Notes: a model not told the origin generated them from the sequence alone. A stretch of 64,000 nt of DNA from Amycolatopsis xylanica (GCF_900107045.1 NZ_FNON01000009.1:1-64000); one strand, 5' to 3'. Numbered from the stretch's first letter, positions 25,472 to 34,920 are shown. A program made the numbers and translations.

Positions 25472-25917
25472 GCAGGGGCAAGGACGGACCCGAGGACGTC
25501 GACGCCACCTTCGCGGAGATCGTGGCCGATCTGCGCGCCGAGGGCGTCGGGCTGCTCGACGAGGAGCCCGAGCCGGTCGAGCCGGAGGAGAAGAAGGCTC
25601 CCGACCGTGGCTGGCGCGGTGGCGGCACCGAGTGGGACGCCACCATGTTCGGCGACGATCCGTCCGGCGACAACGAGCACTACGTGCCCCCGGAGCCGCC
25701 GCCGCTGCCGAGGCCGCGCAAGGGCGCGTTCATCGTGCTGCTGTTCTTCGTGATCGGCCTGGTGCTGCTGATCTGGCCGAACGTGCTCGGCCTGGGCACC
25801 ACACTCGCCACGCCGCTGGGCATCCTTTCGCTGGCGACCGCGATAGCCTTATTGCTTCTGCGCGTGAGACAGGGTCCGCCTGACGGCGCCGATCCGAACA
25901 CGGGCGCCCAGGTCTGA
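25468..25917 (+). CDS. conserved membrane protein, 149 aa
   Basis: The 149-residue protein has an acidic cytosolic N-terminal half (residues 1-85, rich in Glu/Pro) and two C-terminal membrane helices (GAFIVLLFFVIGLVLLIW and ILSLATAIALLLLRV). It starts inside the ATGA overlap with the esterase gene. The architecture resembles DUF308-type or small anchor proteins conserved in mycobacteria and relatives near this locus. Function unknown. Confidence 0.8.
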   Translation: MSRGKDGPEDVDATFAEIVADLRAEGVGLLDEEPEPVEPEEKKAPDRGWRGGGTEWDATMFGDDPSGDNEHYVPPEPPPLPRPRKGAFIVLLFFVIGLVLLIWPNVLGLGTTLATPLGILSLATAIALLLLRVRQGPPDGADPNTGAQV

Positions 25918-25933
25918 GCCACTAGGAAACCCA

Positions 25934-27073
25934 GTGCACATCGAGTTCAGCCCCTCACGCCGATCGACGGTCGGCGCCGAGTGGGAGCTGGCCCTTGTCG
26001 ACCGCCGCACCGGCGAACTCGCCTCCGTGGCCGAGCGCATCCTGGAGCAGGTCCGCCCCGACGGCCAGGACGAGCATCCCAAGATCAAGCAGGAGCTGCT
26101 GCTCAACACCGTCGAGATCATCACCGGCATCTGCGACACCATCGGCGAGGTCAAGGCCGACCTGGCCGACTCGCTGGAGCTGGTGCACAAGGTCTGCGAC
26201 CCGCTGGGCGTCGAGCTGTTCTCGGCCGGGTCGCACCCGTTCTCGACCTGGTACCAGCAGAAGGTCACCGACAAGGAGCGGTACGCGAAACTGATCGACC
26301 GCACCCAGTGGTGGGGCCGTCAGATGCTCATTTACGGCGTCCACGTGCACGTCGGCCTCGATCACCGCGACAAGGTGCTGCCGGTGCTCGACGCGCTCCT
26401 CAACTACTTCCCGCACCTGCAAGCGCTTTCGGCGTCTTCGCCGTACTGGGGTGGTGAGGACACCGGGTACGCCTCCAACCGGGCGCTGATGTTCCAGCAG
26501 CTGCCGACCGCGGGGCTGCCGTTCCAGTTCCGGAAGTGGACGGAGCTGGAGAACTACGTCGACGACATGTTCGTCACCGGCGTCATCGACCACTTCTCGG
26601 AGATCCGCTGGGACATCCGGCCCGCGCCGCACTTCGGCACCATCGAGATGCGCGTGTGCGACGGCCTGCCGACGCTGGAGGAGGTCGCCGCGATCGCCGC
26701 GCTGACCCAGTGCCTGGTCGACGACTTCAGTGCCCGCCTCGACGACGGCGAGATCCTGCCGACCATGCCACCGTGGCACGTCCAGGAGAACAAGTGGCGC
26801 GCCGCCCGCTACGGCACCGACGCGGAGATCATCCTGGACGCGGCCGGGCGCGAACGCCTGGTCACCGATGATCTGCTCGACCTGCTGGACCGGCTGGAGC
26901 CGGTCGCGCGGCGGCTGGACTGCGTCGAGGAGCTGCGCTCGGTCGAGCACATCCTGCGGGTCGGGCCGAGTTATCGGCGTCAGCGCGCGGTCGCGCAGAG
27001 CTGCAACGGCAGCCTGAAGGCCGTGGTCGCCTCGCTGATCTCGGAGATGCGGACCGGACTGCCGAGGTCGTGA
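25934..27073 (+). CDS. carboxylate-amine ligase, YbdK/EgtA-like
   Basis: The 379-residue ATP-grasp-like GCS2-family ligase has VGAEWELALVDRRTGEL at the N-terminus (Glu ligands to Mg), GVHVHVGLDHRD in the active site, and IEMRVCDGLPTLEEV. Members join glutamate to an amine or cysteine; YbdK shows weak glutamate-cysteine ligase activity and EgtA makes gamma-glutamylcysteine for ergothioneine. No other ergothioneine gene is near, so a YbdK-like role is the safer call. The GTG start lies 16 bp after the membrane-protein gene, probably one operon with it and the esterase. Its stop is inside a palindrome. Confidence 0.85.
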   Translation: MHIEFSPSRRSTVGAEWELALVDRRTGELASVAERILEQVRPDGQDEHPKIKQELLLNTVEIITGICDTIGEVKADLADSLELVHKVCDPLGVELFSAGSHPFSTWYQQKVTDKERYAKLIDRTQWWGRQMLIYGVHVHVGLDHRDKVLPVLDALLNYFPHLQALSASSPYWGGEDTGYASNRALMFQQLPTAGLPFQFRKWTELENYVDDMFVTGVIDHFSEIRWDIRPAPHFGTIEMRVCDGLPTLEEVAAIAALTQCLVDDFSARLDDGEILPTMPPWHVQENKWRAARYGTDAEIILDAAGRERLVTDDLLDLLDRLEPVARRLDCVEELRSVEHILRVGPSYRRQRAVAQSCNGSLKAVVASLISEMRTGLPRS

Positions 27074-27110
27074 GTGGTATGGCCGGTTAGAACCGGCCAT
27101 ACCACTCACG
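27069..27110. repeat. palindrome with GGTTAGAACC core, copy 5
   Basis: Perfect 20-bp arms (CGTGAGTGGTATGGCCGGTT) around an AG centre. It contains the stop codon of the ligase gene and ends 4 bp before the immunity gene stop on the other strand, so one hairpin serves both transcripts. Confidence 0.88.
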
Positions 27111-27114
27111 AGTC

Positions 27115-27474
27115 CTAGTGCTCGGCGTCGTAGCGAGCCTTGCGCTCCCGCAGGTCACGGAGGTTTTCCGCCTGGATCCGCTCGTTGAGCAGACGAGCCG
27201 CCTCCGCCTCCTCCGGCGTGAGACGCACGGGCTCCGGCGCCTTCCAAGTGAGCAGGTCGTACATATAGCGGCAGGCCGCGTCCTCGGTGTCGAAGGACTG
27301 CCGCGGCGTGTTCACGCCTCGCTCCCGCACCCCGACCGTCCACCCGGCGCCATCGGCCTCGAGATAGACGGCGCTGTCGTGCAACGGGCCGTCGGCCTGC
27401 TTGCCGGGGAAGTGATACGACCTGGGATCGACCCCGGCCTTGGCCAATTCCCCGGCGAGCTGCTCCAGGTTCAC
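27115..27474 (-). CDS. candidate immunity protein for the TNT toxin
   Basis: The 119-residue cytosolic protein begins at a GTG sharing one base with the toxin stop codon (TAGTG), so it is translationally coupled to the toxin. It has an alpha/beta N-terminal domain (LHDSAVYLEADGAGWTVGVR, then a helix with CRYMYDLLTW) and a charged C-terminal helix. No family is recognised with certainty. In polymorphic toxin loci the gene directly after the toxin is normally its immunity factor; M. tuberculosis encodes the unrelated-looking IFT after its TNT protein. The role is inferred from position. Confidence 0.6.
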   Translation of the reverse strand: MNLEQLAGELAKAGVDPRSYHFPGKQADGPLHDSAVYLEADGAGWTVGVRERGVNTPRQSFDTEDAACRYMYDLLTWKAPEPVRLTPEEAEAARLLNERIQAENLRDLRERKARYDAEH

Positions 27475-30400
27475 TAGAAGATCTCCTTGAGGTAGCCGAG
27501 GTCGATGAGATCGGTGACGGACTTCGCGACCTGGAACTGCAGGCCACCGCCTGGCTGCCCGAACGCCGGAGCGATCTGGCTGACATCCGCCGCACCGGCG
27601 GCGGGATCCCAGTCCTTGAGCCAGATGTAGCGATGGTAGCCAGCGGTGAGGTTGGTCGGCGGGATGGCGCGCTGCTCGTAAGGCACCCCGTCCGGGGAGA
27701 GATTCTTCCCTCTCGGCTCGCCGAAGCGATCCCAGATCTCGCCCTTCACCGGCCGGTACGCCTTCAGTGTGCCGGGCACCTGGCCGTAGTTCGGCGCCGC
27801 ATCGGACCACTTCCATTCACCCGTGCCGGTATAGCCCCCGGTGGGATCCCAGTACTTCCGGACCATGTCCTCGGCGCTGAGCTTCTCGAACGGCTTCCAG
27901 TTCTTCATCATCGCGGCGGGGATGTTCGCCGGGATGGTCTTCGGCCCGAGCACACCACGGGCGTCCAGCTCGGCGACCAGCTTGTTGAGCGCCGCTTTGT
28001 CGGCAGCGGCCTGCACGGCGGCGACCGTCTGCCTGATCACGTTCGCGAGATCGGCCGGCAGGGTTTCGGTGATCAGCTTGCCGAGGCTGACCCCGCCCTT
28101 CTCGGCGATGAACGTGCCGAGCGTCGGCGCGCCGACCTCCTCGAGTGCCTTGAGGAAGCCCTGGACGGTGGTCCCGCTGAGCACCTTCGACAGCGGGATC
28201 GCGCCGAAGGTGGCGACCATCTCGGTGAACTTGGCCGCGCCGATCTCCAGCGCGCCCTTGGTGAGCAGTGAGCCGATCTGCTTGGCGGCGGTGGCGCCGA
28301 GCGCCGCGGCCGCCTCGCCGATGCCCTTGCCGACGCCCTCGCCGATCTTGAGGCCGCCACCGCCAGGGATGAAGAACGTGCCGATGTCGACCACGAGCAT
28401 GCCCATGGCCTTCTGCGGGTTCTTCCCGAACTCCGAGGCGTGCACCAGCTCTTCGGGGTGGGCCAGCATCTGCCCGAAGCCGTCCACAATGGACTGACAG
28501 GCCTCCGATTTGCTCGGCACCGCACCGGTCGGGGTCGACGGGCCGCCCGCGCACATCGCCAGCGACCAGATGCCGAAGCCGAGGTTGACGATCTCGTCGA
28601 GCGCACCGCCGACGAGCGGCGCCTTTTCGGTGATGTGCTTGTCGATCCACTCCTGGACGTCGCGGACCCACTGGGTGCGCTCGGCCTCGCGGACCTTCGG
28701 GACGAGCGCGCCGAGCTTGTCGGCCTGGTCGCGCATGAGCTGCGCGAGCGGGCCGATCTTGTCGGAGATGGCCTGCGCCTTGGTCGCCGCCTCGTCGGCC
28801 TGCTTCAGCGCGCCCTCGGCCGCAGCGGCCGCGCTGTTGGCGGTGCCCGCGTCGCTCAGTGCCTGGTTGTAGGCCTGCCTGGCGACGGCGGCGTCGTTCG
28901 AGGCCGCCATGGCCACGCCGTGTGCCGCGGCCGCGTCCTGGCGGGCCTGGGCGTCGGCGTACCCGGCGCGGCGGGCCGCGTCACCGGCGGCGGCCGCGTC
29001 GAAGCTCGCCGCGCGGGCGGCCTTGACCGCCACCTCGGCCGACCGGACCGCGTTGGACGCGGACTGCGCGGCGGCAGCGGCGGCCTGGTACGCGGGCGCG
29101 ATCTCGCCCAGTGCCCGTGACGCGGCGTCCGCCGCCTCGCGGGCGGCCTGCTCGGCCTGATCGGCGTGCTTCTGCGCGGCCGCGGACTGGTCCTGGCCGA
29201 TCGCCAGGGCGCTGGCCGCGACGTCGGCGGCGAGCGCCGCGTCGGAGTCGGTCTCGGCCAGCGCACCCGCCAGGTTGAGTGCCTCGGCGGCGGGTGCGGC
29301 GATGCCCGCCGAAGCGACCTTCGCGGCGAGTGAGGCTCGACCGGCGATCTTCGCCTGGACGCTCGCGGTGGCCGCGTCGTTGACAGCGGCTTCGGCCTCG
29401 GCCTTCGTCAGCTCCGCGTCGGACTTGGCCTGCGCGGCCTCCTCCAGCGCGGCCTGCGCGAGGTTGCCCGCCGCCTGCGCGTCGGTGTTGGCGTTGACGG
29501 CCTCGGTGTTGGCGCGGTCCGCTTCGGACCGGGCACGGACGGCCTCGTCGTGGGTCTTCTTGGCCTCGCGGGACGCGGTCGCCGCTTCGGCCCTCGCCTG
29601 CGCGGCGGCCGCGCTCGCGCGAGCCGATTCGGCGCCGGCGTTGGCGGCCGCGATGTTGGCGGCGGTCGCCTCACCGCGGGACCGCTCGGAGAACGGGCGG
29701 GCGAGGTTGACCTCGTCGCGGGCGCGCCGGGCTTCGTTGGCCGCCGTCTCCGCCTCCGGCGTGCCCGCCTTGGCCGCCGCGGCCGCGTCGGCGGCGGCCT
29801 GCTTGAACTCGGCCGACTTGAGCGCGTCGAACGCCTTCTGCGCCCGCTCCCCCGCGTCGGCGGCCTTGTTGGCGGCGTCGACGAACCGGTTGCCCGCGCC
29901 GACCGCGTTGTTCTGCGCTTCGATCGCCTTGTTGGCGTGGCCGATCGCGAGGTCCTGCTGCTCGATCGCGCGCCGGGTCGCGGCGTTGGCGGCGCCAGCC
30001 TGCGCGATCGCGTTGGACATGGCCTGCTGGGCGATCGCGCGCTGCGTGCGTGCGCGGTTCAGCGCGGCACGCGCCTTCGCCGCGTGCGCCCATGCGTTCT
30101 TCTCGGCCTGCTCGGCCTTGAGACGCGCGTCGTGCGCGTTGGCCGCGGCGACCTGGGCTGCCGCTGCCTGCGCGGCCGCGGCGACCTCCAGCTCGTGTGC
30201 CTGACGGGCGTGTTCCTGGGCGGACTCGCGGTACCGCTTGGCGTTGTCGGCGTGCGCCTGCGCGTTGGCGTTGGCGTCGAGTGCCAGGCTGGCCGCCTCG
30301 GTCGCTTCCGCCGCGTGCCAGGCGGTTTCGGCGGCCTTGACGCCCGCCTGCGCGGCGGCCGAGACGGCCTTGGTGACCTGGACCCAGCCGATGCCCTGGG

Positions 30401-31445
30401 TCAGCCCGGTGTCCCTGAGCTGCTGGGCGGCCGAGTCGGACAGCAGCGCCTGAGTGTTCGCCTCTTTCGCGGCGGCGGTGGCGCTGTCGAACTGACGCTT
30501 GGCCTCGGCGGTCAGCCCGGCCAGTTCCTGGGCTCGGCCACGGTGCCCGGAAGCTCGGCCCGGCTTGTCCTCTTCGAAGATCTGGTCGGCGCGCTTGGCC
30601 GCCTGGTTGGCGAAGCCCATCGCGGCCGAGGTGTCGGTCAGCGACTTCACGGCCTGGACGCTGGACTTCAGGATCTGCGCGCGTGCGGTCGACGCGCGCG
30701 CCGAGCGGTCGGCGAGATCCTGCAGGTCCTGCAGCGCCTTGTTCCTGGCCGCCTGCGCGGCTTCGATGGCGGCGCGGGCGTCGGCGTCGCGCTTGTTCGC
30801 CTCGGTGTAGCCGGTGGTGAAGAACGCCTCGATGACGGCGGCGTCACCACTGTCCAAAGCGGCCTGACCGGCGACCTGGACCTCCGGGCCGCCATGGGCG
30901 ACCATGTCGGCGACGCGGGCCTTGATGCGCTCGGCCTTCGCCGCGGCGTCCTCTGTGGACTTGCGGTCCTCGGTGTCGGCGAGGTCCTTGCCGAACGCGA
31001 CGAAGTCGGCGATCTTCTTGTCATCGTTGGTGCGCAACACTTCCAGCGCACGCTGACGCGCGATCGGGCCAGCGGTCTTGGACCACTCGGTGACCTTCGC
31101 GCGGTTCTCGGCCGCGACGCGCTTCTTGCGCTCGGCGGCCGCCTTCTTGGCGAGCTCGTCGCCGGTTTCGAGGTACTCGCGGATCTTCGCCGGGTCGTTG
31201 GTCGCCAGCGCGGCGCGCGCGGCGTCCCGGACCTCGAAGTCCTCGGCGTGGTCGGCGATGTCCTGGACGAGTTCGCGGTTGAACGCGTCCTCGTCGTCGA
31301 TCGGCGCCGCGGGCGGCGGGGTCTGGGACGTGGTCGGCGCGGGCGGCTCGACGGCAACGGCGGGAGTGGTCAGCCCGGCGAGCAACGCCAGGCTGAGCAG
31401 AACCGCCAGCGCGGGGGCGAACCCGCGTCTTAGTTGGCTACGCAT
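27474..31445 (-). CDS. secreted ALF-repeat polymorphic toxin with C-terminal TNT (NAD+ glycohydrolase) domain
   Basis: The 1323-residue protein starts with a signal peptide (residues 1-31), then about three ALF repeats (AARAALATNDPAKIREYLET type, ~45-190), a very long Ala/Glu/Lys/Arg-rich coiled-coil region (~190-1000), a Gly/hydrophobic pre-toxin segment (DIGTFFIPGGGGLKIGEGVG near 1080), and a TNT domain in the last ~118 residues. TNT marks: Arg1240 in WDRFG, Arg1259 in YEQRAIPP, His1271 in GYHRY and Gln1303 in FGQPGGGLQ. TNT of M. tuberculosis CpnT degrades NAD+ to kill its host cell. A start 360 bp upstream has no signal peptide. Confidence 0.85.
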   Translation of the reverse strand: MRSQLRRGFAPALAVLLSLALLAGLTTPAVAVEPPAPTTSQTPPPAAPIDDEDAFNRELVQDIADHAEDFEVRDAARAALATNDPAKIREYLETGDELAKKAAAERKKRVAAENRAKVTEWSKTAGPIARQRALEVLRTNDDKKIADFVAFGKDLADTEDRKSTEDAAAKAERIKARVADMVAHGGPEVQVAGQAALDSGDAAVIEAFFTTGYTEANKRDADARAAIEAAQAARNKALQDLQDLADRSARASTARAQILKSSVQAVKSLTDTSAAMGFANQAAKRADQIFEEDKPGRASGHRGRAQELAGLTAEAKRQFDSATAAAKEANTQALLSDSAAQQLRDTGLTQGIGWVQVTKAVSAAAQAGVKAAETAWHAAEATEAASLALDANANAQAHADNAKRYRESAQEHARQAHELEVAAAAQAAAAQVAAANAHDARLKAEQAEKNAWAHAAKARAALNRARTQRAIAQQAMSNAIAQAGAANAATRRAIEQQDLAIGHANKAIEAQNNAVGAGNRFVDAANKAADAGERAQKAFDALKSAEFKQAAADAAAAAKAGTPEAETAANEARRARDEVNLARPFSERSRGEATAANIAAANAGAESARASAAAAQARAEAATASREAKKTHDEAVRARSEADRANTEAVNANTDAQAAGNLAQAALEEAAQAKSDAELTKAEAEAAVNDAATASVQAKIAGRASLAAKVASAGIAAPAAEALNLAGALAETDSDAALAADVAASALAIGQDQSAAAQKHADQAEQAAREAADAASRALGEIAPAYQAAAAAAQSASNAVRSAEVAVKAARAASFDAAAAGDAARRAGYADAQARQDAAAAHGVAMAASNDAAVARQAYNQALSDAGTANSAAAAAEGALKQADEAATKAQAISDKIGPLAQLMRDQADKLGALVPKVREAERTQWVRDVQEWIDKHITEKAPLVGGALDEIVNLGFGIWSLAMCAGGPSTPTGAVPSKSEACQSIVDGFGQMLAHPEELVHASEFGKNPQKAMGMLVVDIGTFFIPGGGGLKIGEGVGKGIGEAAAALGATAAKQIGSLLTKGALEIGAAKFTEMVATFGAIPLSKVLSGTTVQGFLKALEEVGAPTLGTFIAEKGGVSLGKLITETLPADLANVIRQTVAAVQAAADKAALNKLVAELDARGVLGPKTIPANIPAAMMKNWKPFEKLSAEDMVRKYWDPTGGYTGTGEWKWSDAAPNYGQVPGTLKAYRPVKGEIWDRFGEPRGKNLSPDGVPYEQRAIPPTNLTAGYHRYIWLKDWDPAAGAADVSQIAPAFGQPGGGLQFQVAKSVTDLIDLGYLKEIF

Positions 31446-31473
31446 AAGGAAAGTACTCCAAGAAGTGTGCGGG

Positions 31474-32532
31474 TCAGCGTGAGGTCGCGACGCGGGTCTC
31501 GGCGGCGCGGGCGGAGTCGAGCAGCGCGGTCCACTGGCGCGCCTGCGCCTCGGCCCACTCCTGCTCGCCTCGCCAGGCGCCGCCGGTGGCGCCTGCCTGA
31601 TCGGAAACGCCCTGCCAGTTCTGCGCGGTGGTCGCCGTCCTGGCGAACTCCACGACGGCACGCCAGGACGCGGCCTGCGTGGCGGCACGGGTGCGCTCGG
31701 CGTCCCAGCCCTGCTGGGCGGAGGTGGCGAGGCCCGAAACGTCACGCCAGGCGCGCAGCGCGTCCTCACGGGCCTTGTCGACCAGCGCGGCGTCGGCGTT
31801 GGCAAGCGCGGTTTCCGCCTGCTCGGCGAGCCGCACGAGCGTGGTGACCTGGTGCTGCCACACGGCGTCGCGGTCGGAAACCCTTACCCGGTGGGCTTCC
31901 GTGTCACCTCGGGCCGCGGTCGACCAGCCGTAGGCGAAGAAGTCGGCGAGCTCGGCGTCTCCCCGGCAGGCCACGGCCGCCGCGGCGCGGACCCAGTCGC
32001 CGGGATCGTTCGCCGCGAGCGAGGCGACGTAGTCACGGTCGGCCTGCGCCTGCTTGGCCACCTCGATTTCGTGCCGGGTGGTGGTGTCCGCGTCCTGCGC
32101 GGCGGCCACGTCCCAGCCGGTGGCGACGAAGTACTCCTTGTCACTGAAGGTGCCCCGGTCGGCACGCACCGCGGCGGCGTTGACCGCGGGCGACGATTTC
32201 GGCGTGGTGGTCGCCAGCACCCGCTTGACGATCTTGTCGTCGGTGGCGAGCCGCTGCTCGTGGCGTGCCTTCGCCTTCGCGAGACCGCCACCCGGCGCCA
32301 GGAACGCCTCGATGGCCGCGTCGCCGCCGCGCCAGGCGTTCCAGGCCGCGGCGACCACGTCGGGCCGCGCGTCGGTGTCGGCGTAGCGCCGGACCGCGGC
32401 CTTCTTCCACGCGGGCAGCGCGGCCGTGACGCTCACGCCGGTCACCGGATCGGCGGCGAAGGCCGGTGCCGTCGCGAGGCCGGCGCCGAGCACGGCGAGC
32501 AGCGCGACGGCCGCGACCGATCGCTTGTCCAT
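31474..32532 (-). CDS. secreted ALF-repeat protein
   Basis: The 352-residue exported protein has a clear signal peptide (AVALLAVLGAGLATAPAFA, residues 8-26). The mature protein is built of helical ALF-type repeats: AAWNAWRGGDAAIEAFLAPG, FSDKEYFVATGWDVAAAQD, and AAVACRGDAELADFFAYGWS, ending in an Ala-rich helical tail. No enzymatic domain. Its stop lies 28 bp before the toxin start on the same strand, so the two are co-expressed. It may chaperone, deliver or multimerise with the toxin, by analogy with accessory repeat proteins; this is inference. Confidence 0.82.
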   Translation of the reverse strand: MDKRSVAAVALLAVLGAGLATAPAFAADPVTGVSVTAALPAWKKAAVRRYADTDARPDVVAAAWNAWRGGDAAIEAFLAPGGGLAKAKARHEQRLATDDKIVKRVLATTTPKSSPAVNAAAVRADRGTFSDKEYFVATGWDVAAAQDADTTTRHEIEVAKQAQADRDYVASLAANDPGDWVRAAAAVACRGDAELADFFAYGWSTAARGDTEAHRVRVSDRDAVWQHQVTTLVRLAEQAETALANADAALVDKAREDALRAWRDVSGLATSAQQGWDAERTRAATQAASWRAVVEFARTATTAQNWQGVSDQAGATGGAWRGEQEWAEAQARQWTALLDSARAAETRVATSR

Positions 32533-32829
32533 GAATGAATCCCCCTAGCAGGTGTGAAATTGTCGCGCGGATCACGGATCCGCCCCCAGACCCCAGTAAA
32601 GAAAATGCGCGCCGAGAGCGCGAGCAGATCCAACCTCACGGCCCCCGCCGGAAGCAAGCGGGTGACTACTTTAGTCGGTGAAGCCCATCACATCACTTGC
32701 CCGATGCCGTCACCGCGTGCGAATGTTCCGCTCAGTTCTGGGGAAGACTGTGCCATCCGACGCTGCCCGCACGCTGCGGATGATCACGGTGCGGAATCGT
32801 TTGATTTCATGACTGGGGAGTAACGCGTA
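32533..32829. promoter_or_regulatory. shared promoter region of the divergent ALF genes
   Basis: A 297-bp gap between two secreted ALF-repeat genes. AGGGGG precedes the minus-strand start and GGGGAG the plus-strand start. No clear inverted repeat or -10/-35 pair stands out, and I see no gene. Confidence 0.4.
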
Positions 32830-34875
32830 ATGCGTAATTCGAGAATGCACATTACGGCGGGCGTCGCCACGCTCGCCGTGCTGGCGTCGGCACTCGGCGG
32901 CGGCGTCGCGGTGGCCGCGCCCGCCGTCACCACCGCCGCGTCGGCGCCCGCCGCGGCCGCCGACGCGCCGCTGGAGCAGTCGACCGTCGACGAGAAGATG
33001 GCCGCGGCCGACGCCGTCGGCATCACGCTGACCCCGAGCACGTTCAGCATGAACGACACCAACTTCGTGCTCGCGCTATGGCGCAAGGCCGAAGAGGGCA
33101 GCGAGGTCAAGAACGCCGCGCTGGCCGCGTTCGGCAGCGAGGACTCGTACGCGCCGACCCGGTTCATCAAGACCGGCATCTACCAGGCGTACGCGCTCGA
33201 CCTCAAGCGCATCGCCGCGCGCGAAAAGGAACGCAAGGCCAGGATGGAAGCGCGGCAGAGCGCCGTCGCGCAGGTGCCCGGCTGGAAGCCGGCCGCCGAC
33301 ATCTATGACGTTTCCGACAAGGATTTCGTTTTCGCCGTCTGGCAGAACGCGAAAGACGGTTCCCAGGTGAAAGCCGGGGCCGCCGCGGTATTGCGCCCCG
33401 AGAACGCGACGCCCGAAGCATTGCTGAAGTTCATCATCACCGATATCAAAACCCTGCGCGATCTCGACCGCCAGAAGGAAATCGCGGACGCCGAAGAACA
33501 AAAGCGCAAGGAAGCCGAAGCCAAGGCGAACAAGGAAGCCAGGGAAGCCGCCGCGCCCGCCGCGCTGAACGTCCCGGCCGACGCCTCGATGCTCGCGATG
33601 TCCGACCGCGACTTCGCCGACCTGATCTACCGCAAGACCGAGGGCACCGAGGTCAGGCTGGCCGCGCGCGCCGCGCTCGACAGCACCGACCCGAAGGCCG
33701 TGCACGACTTCATCTTCACCGGCGTGCACGCCGCGCACCAGCGTGACATCGACATCGCCAACGCCAAGGACCGCGAGGCCAAGCTGCGCCAGGTCCAGGA
33801 GATCCTGGACAACGCCCAGCGCGACGGCTTCCAGCCGAACCTGGTCGCCGCCGCCAAGGAGGCGCTGAAGAACCCGACGCTGACCGTGCTCACCGAGTTC
33901 CTCGCGAAGGGCCAGCACGAGGCCGCCAAGCTCGACTTCGCCAAGCCCAAGGAGGGCATGGTCATCGAGCTGAAGGGCCTGCAGTCCGGCCGCTGCCTCC
34001 AGACGGCGGGCTACTGGGACCAGCCGCACCAGGGCGCGAACGCCAACGGGGCGGGCACCGAGCTGTGGGACTGCGTCACCGGCATCAAGCAGCGCTGGGT
34101 CCTGCACGACCGCGGCGGCAAGTACCAGCTGGAGAACGTCAGTTCCCTGAGGTGCCTCACCGTCGGCGGCAGCGTGAACAACAACGACATGCTCGTGCAG
34201 TGGGACTGCGACCCCGCCGACACCGCCCAGCTGTGGGAGTTCGTGCCGGTCGGCGACAACGGCATGTTCGAGCTGCGCAACGTCAAGAGCGGCAAGGCGG
34301 CCTCGGTGCTGAACGGCGGCACCGAGAACGCGGCGCTGGTCGTGCAGTACACCAACACCCACGCGAGCAACCAGGCCTGGCGCCTCGTCGATGTCAACCA
34401 CAACTCCCGCACGCTGGAGATGCCGACCGGCGAGGTCTACCTCAAGGGCCTGCAGTCCACCCGCTGCCTGCAGATGGCGGGTTACTGGGACCAGCCGAAC
34501 CAGGGCGCGAACGCCAACGGCGCCGCGGCCGAGCTGTGGGACTGCATCGGCGGCGCCGTGAAGGAGCGCTGGGTGCTGGCCGACGCGGGTGACCACAAGT
34601 ACACGCTGAAGAGCGTCAACTCGGGCAAGTGCCTCGACGTCTCGGGCTCCCGCGCGGTCAATGGCACCCCGGTCGTCCAGTGGGACTGCCACGGCGGCGC
34701 GAACCAGCAGTGGGTGTTCTACGCGGGCCGGAACGGCGCGGTCAAGATGGTCAGCGCGCAGACCGGGGGCGCGGTCACGGTGCTGAACGCGGCCACGCAC
34801 AACGGCGCGCTCGTCCAGCAGTTCGCCGACAGCAACGGCGACGAGCAGCTGTGGACGCTCCTGCCCAAGCTGTAA
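32830..34875 (+). CDS. secreted ALF-repeat protein with two ricin-type lectin domains
   Basis: The 681-residue protein has a signal peptide (residues ~1-37), three or more ALF repeats over ~55-370 (for example AALAAFGSEDSYAPTRFIKT and ARAALDSTDPKAVHDFIFTG), and two ricin-B beta-trefoils (~377-530 and ~535-681). Trefoil repeats show the Q-x-W-type motif: KQRWVL, AQLWEF, NQAWRL, KERWVL, NQQWVF, EQLWTL. The trefoils would bind galactosides or cell-wall sugars outside the cell. It is divergent from the ALF/TNT operon, suggesting a shared function in surface attachment or target recognition. Confidence 0.88.
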   Translation: MRNSRMHITAGVATLAVLASALGGGVAVAAPAVTTAASAPAAAADAPLEQSTVDEKMAAADAVGITLTPSTFSMNDTNFVLALWRKAEEGSEVKNAALAAFGSEDSYAPTRFIKTGIYQAYALDLKRIAAREKERKARMEARQSAVAQVPGWKPAADIYDVSDKDFVFAVWQNAKDGSQVKAGAAAVLRPENATPEALLKFIITDIKTLRDLDRQKEIADAEEQKRKEAEAKANKEAREAAAPAALNVPADASMLAMSDRDFADLIYRKTEGTEVRLAARAALDSTDPKAVHDFIFTGVHAAHQRDIDIANAKDREAKLRQVQEILDNAQRDGFQPNLVAAAKEALKNPTLTVLTEFLAKGQHEAAKLDFAKPKEGMVIELKGLQSGRCLQTAGYWDQPHQGANANGAGTELWDCVTGIKQRWVLHDRGGKYQLENVSSLRCLTVGGSVNNNDMLVQWDCDPADTAQLWEFVPVGDNGMFELRNVKSGKAASVLNGGTENAALVVQYTNTHASNQAWRLVDVNHNSRTLEMPTGEVYLKGLQSTRCLQMAGYWDQPNQGANANGAAAELWDCIGGAVKERWVLADAGDHKYTLKSVNSGKCLDVSGSRAVNGTPVVQWDCHGGANQQWVFYAGRNGAVKMVSAQTGGAVTVLNAATHNGALVQQFADSNGDEQLWTLLPKL

Positions 34876-34920
34876 ACATTCACGAGCGTTGCCTGAACCA
34901 GGCCCACGCTCGCCGGGCAT

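Noticed and set aside
29550-31433. 627-codon open frame opposite the ALF/TNT toxin gene
   Set aside because: It is the mirror of a low-complexity Ala-rich region; no ribosome site or recognisable domain.
33076-34920. 614-codon frame opposite the ALF-lectin gene
   Set aside because: Antisense shadow of a real protein with signal peptide and lectin motifs.
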